In this document: positions 8,665-19,063 of the stretch, in pieces
How the letters are laid out: every line of letters begins with the position of its first letter
Numbering within the stretch: position 1 is the first letter of the stretch
Source of the DNA: Streptomyces canus
GTDB lineage: Bacteria > Actinomycetota > Actinomycetes > Streptomycetales > Streptomycetaceae
Length of the DNA stretch: 64,000 bases
NCBI RefSeq assembly: GCF_030815415.1
Contig: NZ_JAUSWW010000001.1
Span: forward strand, 3,224,001-3,288,000
Direction of reading: 5' to 3'
The notes under the pieces: generated by a model
Seen by the model: the letters and a program-made list of their open reading frames with translations, nothing else
Told to the model about the DNA's origin: nothing
The model's database searches: none
Made by a program: the position numbers and the translations under genes

Positions 8665-9261
8665 TTACGCGGCCCCGAGTACCTCGGGAATCCGGAACGG
8701 CTTGCCGCACCCTCCGCAGACGATCGGCGCCTGCGCCAGGACCGACGGGACGACGCGCACATTGCGACCGCAGTCGCAGACCGCCTTGACGCGTACGCCA
8801 CCGCCGGACGAGCCGTGCCGGGCGGCCGGGCCGCGGAAGGAGCGGGCCGTGTCGGCGGAGGTGGCCGCCGTGTGGGCTTTCAGGGCGCGCTGGAGCCGCT
8901 CGATGGTCGGGCGGTAACGGCGCTTGGCCTCGGGGTTGAGCGTGACCAGTGAGAAGCCACTGCTGGGATGCGGCTCCTCGGGGTGGTCCAGGCCCAGCTC
9001 CTCGGCGATCGCGAGGAATCTGCGGTTGTGGTAGCGGCCGGCGCGGGAGGTGTCGCGGACGCCGCGGGAGGCGGCGATCCCATGGACTGCCTCGTGGAGC
9101 AGTCGCTCGAAGGAGAGCTCGTGTCCGCACGCGGACGACGACTCTCCGATCAGGGACTCTGGCGCGGCGAGATCGGGCAGCTCGGGGTGGTACCGCTGAA
9201 TGTCGGCCCACGCCTGCGCCAGCTCGGCGGCGAGAACAGGTGGTGTCTGTGTCGTGCTCAC
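8665..9261 (-). CDS. HEXXH-motif (SprT-like) protein with C-terminal zinc ribbon
   Basis: A 198-residue protein with the zinc-metalloprotease signature HEAVH (in ERLLHEAVHGIAA), followed about 20 residues on by RYHNRRF, and a C-terminal ribbon with CDCG and CGGCG pairs. This resembles the SprT-like arrangement (metal-binding HEXXH plus zinc ribbon), so a metal-dependent peptidase or DNA-repair-type protease is possible, but I infer this from motifs only. No signal peptide is seen. The GTG at 9259-9261 is used because the protein then begins STTQTPPVLAAELAQ; no clear SD precedes it, and upstream codons are not conserved-looking. Confidence 0.72.
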   Translation of the reverse strand: MSTTQTPPVLAAELAQAWADIQRYHPELPDLAAPESLIGESSSACGHELSFERLLHEAVHGIAASRGVRDTSRAGRYHNRRFLAIAEELGLDHPEEPHPSSGFSLVTLNPEAKRRYRPTIERLQRALKAHTAATSADTARSFRGPAARHGSSGGGVRVKAVCDCGRNVRVVPSVLAQAPIVCGGCGKPFRIPEVLGAA

Positions 9262-9522
9262 GTAATGACAACGAGCCGGGGTGCCCCAGTGTTCCGATTC
9301 CGGGGCATCCCAAATAATTTGCACGTACCCGTCAGTTGCCGCTGATGCGTCCGGACGAGGGCGGGTGCGCTGATCTGCGGAGAAGCCTCACAGCTCGTAC
9401 TAAGCCGGTACGTAGGCCGATATACGCCCCGCCACGTAGACGGTGTCCGCGCCCCGGGGCGACCGTGGTCCGCGGATGCGCAAGAGGCGTTTCGGTCGCT
9501 CTCGCGCCGGAAGGGCGCTACC

Positions 9523-9765
9523 TCAATCAGCGCGCGCGACGACCGTGACGTTACCGGGCGCCTTGTCTCCGTCGCCAACCGACCCGCCCTCGGCGACCAG
9601 ACACGCCCGCGGACCTTGGCCAGAACCGTCTCGTCGCCCTTGATCGCCGGAACGACGGCCTGGAACTGCTCCCAGCGGACCACGTTCGCCCACTGGTTGA
9701 TCAGCAGCGACCGTCTCCGCCCGCGTGCGCTCCCCCAGCCCGTACCCGTGCAGCCGGATGACCAT
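9523..9765 (-). pseudogene. Possible degraded small gene, function unknown
   Basis: Within the 694-base stretch 9262-9955 that separates two conserved genes, the only coding-like signal is on the minus strand. From an ATG at 9765, 20 codons are nearly all G/C at the third position (MVIRLHGYGLGERTRAET). The coding-like pattern then jumps to another frame (LLINQWANVVRWEQFQAVV, IKGDETVLAKVRGRVW) and returns to the first frame (AEGGSVGDGDKAPGNVTV) before a stop at 9523. GGAG lies 8 bases before the ATG. Two compensating indels would explain it. I do not recognise the product. The bases 9262-9522 show nothing else I can support. Confidence 0.3.
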
Positions 9766-9955
9766 GGTACGGCTCCAGGTTGCCGGGATGTGAATTCTCG
9801 CCAGGTGTCCAGGGAACCCGCAAGCCGGGCCCCACAGACCCTGGACGCGCGCTCGAGTGCGGAGTTATCTGGCATACGGGGGGAGAGCGAGCGCACGTCA
9901 CGGGGGCCACGGAATCGGGCACAGCAGCAACTCTCGGCGGATTGGGGCGCTTTCG

Positions 9956-10813
9956 ATGACACCTACGCTCGTGCGGCAGCACCTGACTCACACGGGGCAG
10001 GAGCCCCGGGTGGACCGGTGTGCACGCGCGCGTGACTGGTCCGAGATCCAGGAGCGGATGCTGGTTCCGCTCTACGAGGCCGTCTACGAGCGACTCGAAG
10101 TGGGCACCGGCACCCGGGTGCTGGGCCTCGGCTGCGGCAGCGGACTCGCCCTGCTGATGGCGGCGTCGAGAGGGGCCGCGGTCACCGGGGTCGACTCCTC
10201 GGCCTCGGAACGACTGGCGCTGGCCCGGGAGCGGCTGCTGCCGGAGGCGTGGGGCACGCGCACACGTGCGCAGACCCGGATCGTGGACGGTCACCCTCGG
10301 GACACGGCCGACGCGGAGACGCCCGCGTACACCCTGGTGACCGCTTTCGAGCCCATCGGGTGTCTCGCGGGCGACTCGGAGGGGCTCGCCGGGCTGCTCG
10401 CCGCGGCGACGCCGCTCGTCGAGCGGGGGGCGCCCGTGGTGCTCGCCGGCTGGGGTCCGCCGGAACGGTGCACCACGTCGTCCGTGTTGCGGGTGGCCAC
10501 CAAGCTGGCGGATCCGCTGCGCAGCGCGGGCAGTTGGCGCCCCGCCCTTCGCGACGACCTGGAGGAGGTGGCCCAGCGGGCGGGCCTCAAGCCGGACGGT
10601 TCCGGCCGGGTCGCCTGCCCCTTCGGCTACGCCGACGTGGACAGCGCGTTGCGGGGCCTGCTCTCCACGGGCCTGTTCGACGCGGCGATCTCCGCGACGG
10701 ACCAGGCCCAGGTGGACAAGGAGGTCGTGGAGGCCCTCCACCCGTACCAGCGCCGGGACGGGACGGTGTGGATGCCGAACGTGTTCCGGTACCTGATCGC
10801 GCGCGTGCCGTAG
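9956..10813 (+). CDS. SAM-dependent methyltransferase
   Basis: A 285-residue class I methyltransferase. Motif I is VLGLGCGSGLALLMA (about residues 48-62), followed by the acidic end of strand 2 (VTGVDSSASE). The acceptor substrate is unknown. The second half (VACPFGYADVDSALRGLLSTG) matches a family of streptomycete methyltransferases in which the gene sits beside ffh. The ATG at 9956 (MTPTLVRQHL) is preferred; 33 more open codons upstream look non-coding. It is transcribed against the FtsH-like gene and stops 40 bases from that gene's stop. Confidence 0.82.
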   Translation: MTPTLVRQHLTHTGQEPRVDRCARARDWSEIQERMLVPLYEAVYERLEVGTGTRVLGLGCGSGLALLMAASRGAAVTGVDSSASERLALARERLLPEAWGTRTRAQTRIVDGHPRDTADAETPAYTLVTAFEPIGCLAGDSEGLAGLLAAATPLVERGAPVVLAGWGPPERCTTSSVLRVATKLADPLRSAGSWRPALRDDLEEVAQRAGLKPDGSGRVACPFGYADVDSALRGLLSTGLFDAAISATDQAQVDKEVVEALHPYQRRDGTVWMPNVFRYLIARVP

Positions 10814-10852
10814 CGCTTCGCCGGCGGTGCCGCCGCGGGCCGTCGGCCGGTC

Positions 10853-12783
10853 TCAGCCTTCCGTCTCCTTCGTCAGCCGTGTGATCCCCGCGATGCGATA
10901 CGCGTCCGCCTCCTCCAGGGTCTCGTTCACCAGCAGGGCCTGGGCGAGGGCGTCCAACTGGTCGCGGTGGTCCCGGAGTTTGCGGCAGGCCTCCTCGTAG
11001 CAGTCGTCCACGATCCGGCGCATCTCGTGCTCGATCACGTCCAGGGTCTGCGGGGCCGCCGAGAGACCGTAGGCCTGCTGGGCGTCACCGGGCAGCGCGG
11101 ACAGCCGGCCCACGCGCTCGCTCATCCCCCACCGTGCGACCATGCCGCGCGCGATGTTGGTGACCTGTTCGAGGTCGTTCTCCGCACCGGTGGTGATGGC
11201 GTCGTAGACGACGTGCTCCGCGGCCATGCCACCGAGTGCGCCGATGATGCGGCCACGCAGGTACTCCTCGGTGTACGCGTACCTGTCCGCGTCCGGCGTG
11301 GACAGCGTCACGCCGAGGGCCCGGCCGCGCGGCACGATGGTGATCTTGCGGACGGGGTCGGCGCCCGTTGCAGCATGCCGAGGAGGGCGTGTCCGTAGGC
11401 GGTGCGGCGACGTTCCTCCTCGGGCATCACCAGCGGGCGTTCGGCGCCCAGTTGGACCTTCTCCAGCGCCTCCGAGAGGTCGGCCTGTGTGACTCTCCCC
11501 TGCTTGCGCTTCACCGCCGGCAGCGCCGCCTCGTTCGCCAGGTTGGCCAGTTCGGCGCCGGTCATGCCCGGGGTCGGACGGGCGACCTGGGCCAGGTCGA
11601 CGCCGTCGGCGAGCGGGATCTCGTGGGTGTGGATCTCCAGGGTCGCCTCACGGCCGCCCCGGTCCGGGGGCGAGACCATGACCACCCGGTCGAAGCGGCC
11701 GGGACGGGTGAGAGCCGGGTCCAGGACGTCGGCCCGGTTGGTCGCCGCGATGACGATGACCCCCTCCGAGCCGGAGAAGCCGTCCATCTCGGTGAGGATC
11801 TGGTTGAGGGTCTGCTCGCGTTCGTCGTGGCCGCCCATGCCCGAGCCGCCGCCGCGGGCCCGGCCGATGGTGTCGATCTCGTCGATGAAGATGATCGACG
11901 GAGCCACCTTGCGCGCCTCGGCGAACAGTTCACGCACGCGTGAAGCGCCGACACCCACGATCATCTCGATGAACTCGGACGCGGAATCCGAGAAGAAGGG
12001 CACCCCCGCCTCACCGGCGACGGCCCGTGCGAGCAGGGTCTTCCCGGTACCGGGCGGGCCCTCGGGCAGCACACCGCGCGGCATCTTGGCGCCCGTCTTC
12101 CGATACGCGTCCGGGTTCTTCAGGAAGTCGACGACGTCGTTGAGCTCGCCCTGGACCTCGTCGATGCCCGCCACGTCCTGGAACGTCGTGCGCTTCTCCC
12201 CCGACTCCAGCTCGACCGGCTTGGGCGGGGCCTTGCGTCCGAGCATCCCGCCGACGCCGCCCATCCCCGCGCTCATCCGCCGCGCGATGAAGATCCACAG
12301 CACGACCAGGAGCAGCATCGGGGCCAGCGAGATCAGCAGGTTGGACAGGAAGCTGCGTTGCTGGACGACCGGCCCCGCGGTGACGGTGACGTCGTGCTTG
12401 GTCAGGTCCTCCCAGAGCCGGTCGTCCGCGAAGGTCGGCCGCTCGGTCGTGAACTTGGTGCAGGTGCCGTCGCCCTCGGGGTCGTCCTGCTTCTTCTTGA
12501 GCTGACCCTGGATCGCGTCGCCCTTGGCGTAGATCTTGCTGACGTTGCCGTCGTCGACCTGCTTGCTGAACTCGGTGTACAAGATCGTCGGCTCGTCGCC
12601 GTCATTGAAGTACGACAGCACGAGGTTGGCGACCAGGAACACGACCAGCGCGGTGAGGAGAAGGCTCCACCAGCCCCCGCGCGGCTTCCGCCCGCCGGCC
12701 GGCGGCTTCGGCGGCTCCTGCGGGGTGCCCTCGGTACGCCAGGGCTGGTCGAGGGATTTCCGCGACGGCGCAGGGTTGGTCAT
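10853..12783 (-). pseudogene. FtsH-family AAA+ protease, frameshifted and missing HEA of its zinc site
   Basis: FtsH-type membrane protease gene in two frames. From ATG 12783 the first frame gives two membrane segments, Walker A GPPGTGKT, the second region of homology ([20 protein letters not shown]) and runs to a stop at 11308. The protease domain then continues in another frame (PRGRALGVTLSTPDADRY) to 10853. Two lesions are visible. Between 11394 and 11395 the sequence reads [10 protein letters not shown] where the family has TAY-HEAGHALLGM, so nine bases encoding His-Glu-Ala of HEXXH are absent. Near 11364-11368 one C is missing from LQ-PGADP. As written the product is an AAA domain with no proteolytic site. 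A natural pseudogene or a sequence error are both possible. Confidence 0.85.
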
Positions 12784-12830
12784 ATCCGGACGTTGCGACA
12801 GGAAAGCCGCACGAGCATGTGCGCCTATGG

Positions 12831-12869
12831 CGCTGGGGGCGCCCTCCACAACGGAGGGCGCCCCCAGCG
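12831..12869 (-). terminator. Terminator downstream of ffh
   Basis: A 17-bp perfect inverted repeat (cgctgggggcgccctcc / ggagggcgcccccagcg) with loop acaac, 18 bases beyond the ffh stop and before the FtsH-like start. One of the strongest hairpins in the window. Confidence 0.85.
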
Positions 12870-12886
12870 ACGTACAGAACGAATCG

Positions 12887-14440
12887 TCAGCCCATGAACT
12901 TCTTGAACTCGTCCGGCAGCTCGAAGTCCTGCGGGGCCTGCTGGCCCGGCACACCGAAGGCGTTGCCGCCCTGGGCGCCCGCTGCCCGGCGCGCGGCCTC
13001 CTCGGCCTCCTGCTGCTTGCGCTTCATCGGGTTGCCGGAGCGCTGCTTGCCCTTGGCCTGCTTCGGCTGCTTCTTGGCGCGGCCGGGACCGCCACCCATG
13101 CCCGGCATCCCGGGCATCCCCGGCATGCCGCCGCCCTGAGCCATGCGGGACATCATCTTGCGGGCCTCGAAGAACCGCTCGACCAGGTTCTTGACCGCGC
13201 TGACCTCGACACCGGAGCCCTTGGCGATACGGGCGCGGCGGGAGCCGTTGATGATCGTCGCGTCCTGGCGCTCGGCCGGGGTCATCGACTTGATGATGGC
13301 GGCCGTGCGGTCGACGTCGCGCTCGTCCAGGTTGTTGATCTGGTCCTTGATCTGGCCCATGCCGGGGAGCATGCCGAGCAGCTTGGAGATGCTGCCCATC
13401 TTCCTGACCTGTTCCATCTGGGCCAGGAAGTCGTCCAGGGTGAAGTCCTGGCCCTTCTTGGACGCCAGCTTGGAGGCCATCTTCTCGGCCTCTTCCTGAC
13501 TGAACGTCTTCTCCGCCTGCTCGATCAGGGTGAGCAGGTCACCCATGTCGAGGATGCGGGAGGCCATCCGGTCAGGGTGGAAGGCGTCGAAGTCCTCGAG
13601 CTTCTCGCCGTTCGACGCGAACATGATCGGCTTGCCGGTGATCTGCCGGATCGACAGGGCCGCACCACCGCGGGCGTCACCGTCGAGCTTGGAGAGCACC
13701 ACGCCGTCGAAGCCGACGCCGTCGCGGAAGGACTCGGCGGTGTTGACCGCGTCCTGGCCGATCATCGCGTCGACGACGAAGAGGATCTCGTCGGGCGAGA
13801 CGGCGTCCCTGATGTCCGCCGCCTGCTGCATCATCTCCTGGTCGATGCCGAGGCGGCCGGCGGTGTCCACGATCACGATGTCGTGGACCTTGGACTTGGC
13901 GTGCTCGATGGAGTCCTTGGCGACCTTGACCGGGTCACCCACGCCGTTGCCGGGCTCCGGCGCGTAGACGGCCACGCCCGCGCGCTCGGCGACGACGCTG
14001 AGCTGGTTCACGGCGTTGGGGCGCTGGAGGTCGGCGGCGACGAGGAGCGGCGAGTGGCCCTGCTCCTTCAGCCAGCGGCCGAGCTTGCCCGCGAGGGTGG
14101 TCTTACCGGCACCCTGCAGACCCGCGAGCATGATCACGGTGGGCGGCTGCTTGGCGAAGCGCAGTCGCCGGGTCTCACCGCCGAGGATCGTGACGAGTTC
14201 GTCGTTGACGATCTTCAGAACCTGCTGCGCCGGGTTCAGGGCCTTGGAGACGTCGGAGCCGAGCGCGCGCTCCTTGACGTTCTTGATGAACGTACGGACG
14301 ACCGGCAGGGCCACGTCCGCTTCGAGAAGGGCGATGCGGATCTCGCGGGCCGTGGCGTCGATGTCCGCCTCGGACAACCTGCCCTTGCCGCGGAGATTCT
14401 TGAAAGTCGCGCTGAGGCGGTCGGAGAGGGTATCGAACAC
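12887..14440 (-). CDS. ffh: Signal recognition particle protein Ffh
   Basis: A 517-residue SRP54 GTPase that carries nascent membrane proteins to FtsY. The N domain is followed by the G domain with GLQGAGKTTLAGK (G1), DTAGRLGID (G3) and SKLDGDARGG (G4/closing loop). The Met-rich M domain (MARMAQGGGMPGMPGMPGMG-type) binds SRP RNA and signal peptides. The start is GTG at 14438-14440 (VFDTLSDRLSATFKN), matching the usual N-terminus; the open frame upstream is not coding-like. It is followed by a strong terminator. Its receptor gene ftsY lies 7 kb away in the same direction. Confidence 0.97.
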   Translation of the reverse strand: MFDTLSDRLSATFKNLRGKGRLSEADIDATAREIRIALLEADVALPVVRTFIKNVKERALGSDVSKALNPAQQVLKIVNDELVTILGGETRRLRFAKQPPTVIMLAGLQGAGKTTLAGKLGRWLKEQGHSPLLVAADLQRPNAVNQLSVVAERAGVAVYAPEPGNGVGDPVKVAKDSIEHAKSKVHDIVIVDTAGRLGIDQEMMQQAADIRDAVSPDEILFVVDAMIGQDAVNTAESFRDGVGFDGVVLSKLDGDARGGAALSIRQITGKPIMFASNGEKLEDFDAFHPDRMASRILDMGDLLTLIEQAEKTFSQEEAEKMASKLASKKGQDFTLDDFLAQMEQVRKMGSISKLLGMLPGMGQIKDQINNLDERDVDRTAAIIKSMTPAERQDATIINGSRRARIAKGSGVEVSAVKNLVERFFEARKMMSRMAQGGGMPGMPGMPGMGGGPGRAKKQPKQAKGKQRSGNPMKRKQQEAEEAARRAAGAQGGNAFGVPGQQAPQDFELPDEFKKFMG

Positions 14441-14509
14441 GGCGGCGTCGGTCCTCGGAGTCGGGGGCGTTTGGACTGCCTTCCAGGGTATCCGGCCCGG
14501 CAAGCAATT

Positions 14510-14543
14510 CGTCCCCGCCCGCCGGGTTGAGCGGACGGGGACG
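14510..14543 (-). terminator. Terminator of the amtB-glnK-glnD operon
   Basis: A 13-bp inverted repeat with one mismatch (cgtccccgcccgc / gcggacggggacg), loop cgggttga, starts 57 bases beyond the glnD stop and precedes ffh. Confidence 0.65.
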
Positions 14544-14599
14544 GAAACCCGCGCGTCGGCGGGGAACACATTCGGCTGTCGGGCGACACGACCGCGAGG

Positions 14600-17053
14600 T
14601 CACGCCCGCAGCGTCTCCTCCAGCTTCCGCGCCACGCTCGACGCCTCCTCCCCCGGCAGCGGTGCCCCCTCGGGCCCCGTGACATAGAACGCGTCGACGG
14701 CGTTGGCGCCCAGCGTGGACACATGGGCGCTGCGCATCCGCACTCCCGCGTCCTCCAGCGCCCGTCCGATCCGGAACAGCAGCCCCGGTGCGTCCTGCGC
14801 GCGCACCTCGAACACCGTGGCCAGCCGGGACGCGGCCGGATGGACGCTCACCCGTGCCGCGGGCGCCACCACACCGCGCCTGCGGGGATACGCGGCGTCC
14901 CGCTCGGCCAGCCGCCCGGCGATGTCCAGCGAACCGTCCAGCGCCCGCACCAGGTCCGCGCGCAGTCGCGCCGCCTGCGGCAGGGAGCCGTACTCCGCCG
15001 CCACCCGCCAGTTCAGCAGCAGCACCGAGCCCTCGACGCCGTCCGGCAGGTCCAGGGCACGCAGCTCGGCCGTGCGGACGGTCAGGCGATGCATGGCGAG
15101 CACGCCGGCCACCGCGGGCAGGACGCCCGCCCGGTCGGGTACGGCGATCAGCAGCTCCACACCGAGCGGCTCGGGGTCACCGGCCGGCTGTCCCTCCGCG
15201 ACGGCCGGCGGCTCGGTCTGCGCGCGCAGCGACAGCACCGGGCTGCCCGTCGCGATCGCCTCGATGGCGAGCCGCTCCTGTTCGGCGGTGGGCGCGGCGG
15301 CCTCGGGTTCGTCCGGGTCGTCGCCGGCGAGCACGGCCGCGACCCGCTTGACCAGGTCGGCTACGAGCGAGCCCCGCCAGGACGACCAGGCGGCCGGCCC
15401 GGTGGCCAGCGCGTCGGCCTCCGTCAGGGCGTGCAGCAGTTCGAGGGTGCCCTGCGAGCCGACCGCCTCGGCGACCGAACGGACCGTCGCCGGGTCCTCC
15501 AGGTCACGCCGGGTGGCCGTGTCCACGAGCAGCAGGTGATGGCGTACGAGGGAGGCGAGCACCGCCACGTCCTCGCGGTCGAAGCCGATCCGGCTCGCCA
15601 CGTCACGCGCGATGATCTCGCCGGCCACGGAGTGGTCACCGGGCCATCCCTTGCCGATGTCGTGCAGCAGCGCGGCGACGAGCAGCAGGTCGGGGCGGTT
15701 GACGCGCCGGGTGAACTCGGAGGCCCGTACCGCGGTCTCGATGAGATGCCGGTCGACCGTCCAGATGTGCACCGCGTTGCGCTGCGGCCGGCAGCGCACC
15801 CGCTCCCAGTCGGGGAGCAGACGGGTGATCAGCCCCTCCGCCTCCAGCGCCTCCCAGACATCGATCGTCGGGGAGCCGGAGCCGAGCAGGGTCACGAGCT
15901 GTTCGCGTGCCTCGGCGGGCCAGGGCGTGGGCAGCGGGCGCACATTGGCCGCCATGCGCCGTACGGCGTGCAACGACAGCGGCAGGCCCGCCTGCGCGGC
16001 GGCCGCGGCGGCGCGCAGCGGGAGCACGGGGTCGCGTTCGGGACGCGCGGCGCGGGCGAGCACCACCTCGCCGTCCTGCTCGACCACGCCCTCCGCCAGC
16101 GGCGACCTGTCCGCCACCGGCTTGCCGCCGCCCAGCATGGCGCGCAGCCGCGGCCGCACGGCGCGCGAACGCAGCACGCGGCCCACTTCGCGCCAGGTGA
16201 CATCACTGGCGTAGGCGATGACGCGCGCGGCCTCGTACACCTGCCGCAGCAGCGTGTCCGCGTCGAGCAGTCCGAGCTCGGCGGCGACCTGGTCCTGCTC
16301 CTGGAGCGCGAGCCGGTCAGTCGCGCGCCCGGTGGTGAGGTGCAGGGCGTCGCGTACGTCGAGCAGCCGGCGCCGGGCGTCGTCGAGGCCCTCACGCGGG
16401 GCGTCGGCCAGCCAGGAGGCGGCGACGGCGCGCAGGGCGGTGGCGTCCCGCAGTCCGCCGCGGGCTTCCTTCAGGTCCGGCTCCAGCAGGTACTGGAGCT
16501 CGCCCTGGCGCTCGGCGCGCTCGGCGCACAGCTCCTGGAGCTCGGGGAGGCGCTTGGGCGCCTGGTTGCGCCAGTCGGCGAGGACGGCGGTGCGCAGTCC
16601 GGCGGTCAGGCCCAGATCACCGGCGAGGTGACGGGCGTCCAGGAGACCGAGCTGTACTTTCAGATCCTCCGCGGCCGTCTTGCGGGCTTCGGCGGGCGTC
16701 CGCACGGAGTGGTCGAGGGCGAGGCCCAGGTCCCAGACCGGGTACCAGAGACGGTCGGCCAGGGTCGCGACGGCGCCGGAGTCGCTGCCGTCGTGCAGCA
16801 GGAGCAGGTCCAGGTCGCTGCGCGGGGACAGCTCGCCACGGCCGTAGCCGCCGACCGCGACCAGGGAGACCCCGCGCAGTGCCTCGGAGCCCGTGTCGAA
16901 GAGCCCCGACAGCCAGTCGTCCGTCAGTTCGGCGAGGGCCGAACGGCGCGGCGGCCCGGACTGCGCCCCCTCGGTGAGGAGGCGCAGCCGGGCCGCCGCG
17001 TAGCCGCTGGGTCCCGAGTCTTCTGCTTCTTTTCGCACGTCCGTACTCGACAC
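14600..17053 (-). CDS. glnD: PII nucleotidylyltransferase GlnD
   Basis: An 817-residue bifunctional PII-modifying enzyme. The order is a nucleotidyltransferase domain (VGGYGRGELSPRSDLDLLLL pattern near residues 67-85), a PII-uridylyltransferase-type helical region (EARGGLRDATALRA), an HD hydrolase domain (ALLHDIGKGWPGDHS) and two C-terminal ACT domains. In S. coelicolor the homologue adenylylates GlnK rather than uridylylating it. The GTG at 17051-17053 (VSSTDVRKEAED) has AGGAG 7 bases upstream; 35 further open codons were excluded. It follows glnK by 25 bases, completing amtB-glnK-glnD. Confidence 0.95.
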   Translation of the reverse strand: MSSTDVRKEAEDSGPSGYAAARLRLLTEGAQSGPPRRSALAELTDDWLSGLFDTGSEALRGVSLVAVGGYGRGELSPRSDLDLLLLHDGSDSGAVATLADRLWYPVWDLGLALDHSVRTPAEARKTAAEDLKVQLGLLDARHLAGDLGLTAGLRTAVLADWRNQAPKRLPELQELCAERAERQGELQYLLEPDLKEARGGLRDATALRAVAASWLADAPREGLDDARRRLLDVRDALHLTTGRATDRLALQEQDQVAAELGLLDADTLLRQVYEAARVIAYASDVTWREVGRVLRSRAVRPRLRAMLGGGKPVADRSPLAEGVVEQDGEVVLARAARPERDPVLPLRAAAAAAQAGLPLSLHAVRRMAANVRPLPTPWPAEAREQLVTLLGSGSPTIDVWEALEAEGLITRLLPDWERVRCRPQRNAVHIWTVDRHLIETAVRASEFTRRVNRPDLLLVAALLHDIGKGWPGDHSVAGEIIARDVASRIGFDREDVAVLASLVRHHLLLVDTATRRDLEDPATVRSVAEAVGSQGTLELLHALTEADALATGPAAWSSWRGSLVADLVKRVAAVLAGDDPDEPEAAAPTAEQERLAIEAIATGSPVLSLRAQTEPPAVAEGQPAGDPEPLGVELLIAVPDRAGVLPAVAGVLAMHRLTVRTAELRALDLPDGVEGSVLLLNWRVAAEYGSLPQAARLRADLVRALDGSLDIAGRLAERDAAYPRRRGVVAPAARVSVHPAASRLATVFEVRAQDAPGLLFRIGRALEDAGVRMRSAHVSTLGANAVDAFYVTGPEGAPLPGEEASSVARKLEETLRA

Positions 17054-17078
17054 CCAGCAGCTCCTAAATCTTCTTCTG

Positions 17079-18818
<1,740 letters not shown>

Positions 18819-18846
18819 TTATGCGCCATGAGATTGGCGCAGCGCG

Positions 18847-18884
18847 GTTTCGTTGGAAGCCCCTCGTTGTTTCGCCGCCGTGAC
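18847..18884 (-). promoter_or_regulatory. GlnR-type operator upstream of amtB
   Basis: Within the 312-base gap 18752-19063, read on the minus strand, GTCAC-n6-GAAAC-n6-GGGCT-n6-GAAAC occurs with exact 11-base spacing. Three of the four half-sites match the actinobacterial GlnR box (gTnAC-n6-GaAAC repeated). It lies 96-133 bases before the amtB start, the place expected for nitrogen-limitation activation. The second a-site is poor. The rest of this gap shows no gene. Confidence 0.6.
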
Positions 18885-19063
18885 GAAGGCGCCTTACGTG
18901 TTACGCCTCAATGAACTGCCGGATGTTCGCCGGAATGATCGTTATCGTGCCGCAACCTTCGGGAAGGCAAGAAACCGGCCGCGGTCGGCCTTCCGATGAC
19001 CTGGCACGGGGGAGCCGAGTCGGGCAGTTCGGGAGGGTCGGCCGCGGCCGGGGCTCAAGGAAT

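Noticed and set aside
9262..9955. Insertion-sequence remnant in the gap before the methyltransferase gene
   Set aside because: No terminal inverted repeats, target duplications or transposase motifs seen; only the degraded small frame is reported.
10853..12783. Programmed frameshifting of the FtsH-like gene
   Set aside because: No slippery heptamer or downstream pseudoknot is apparent, and the nine-base loss in the zinc site is not explained by recoding.
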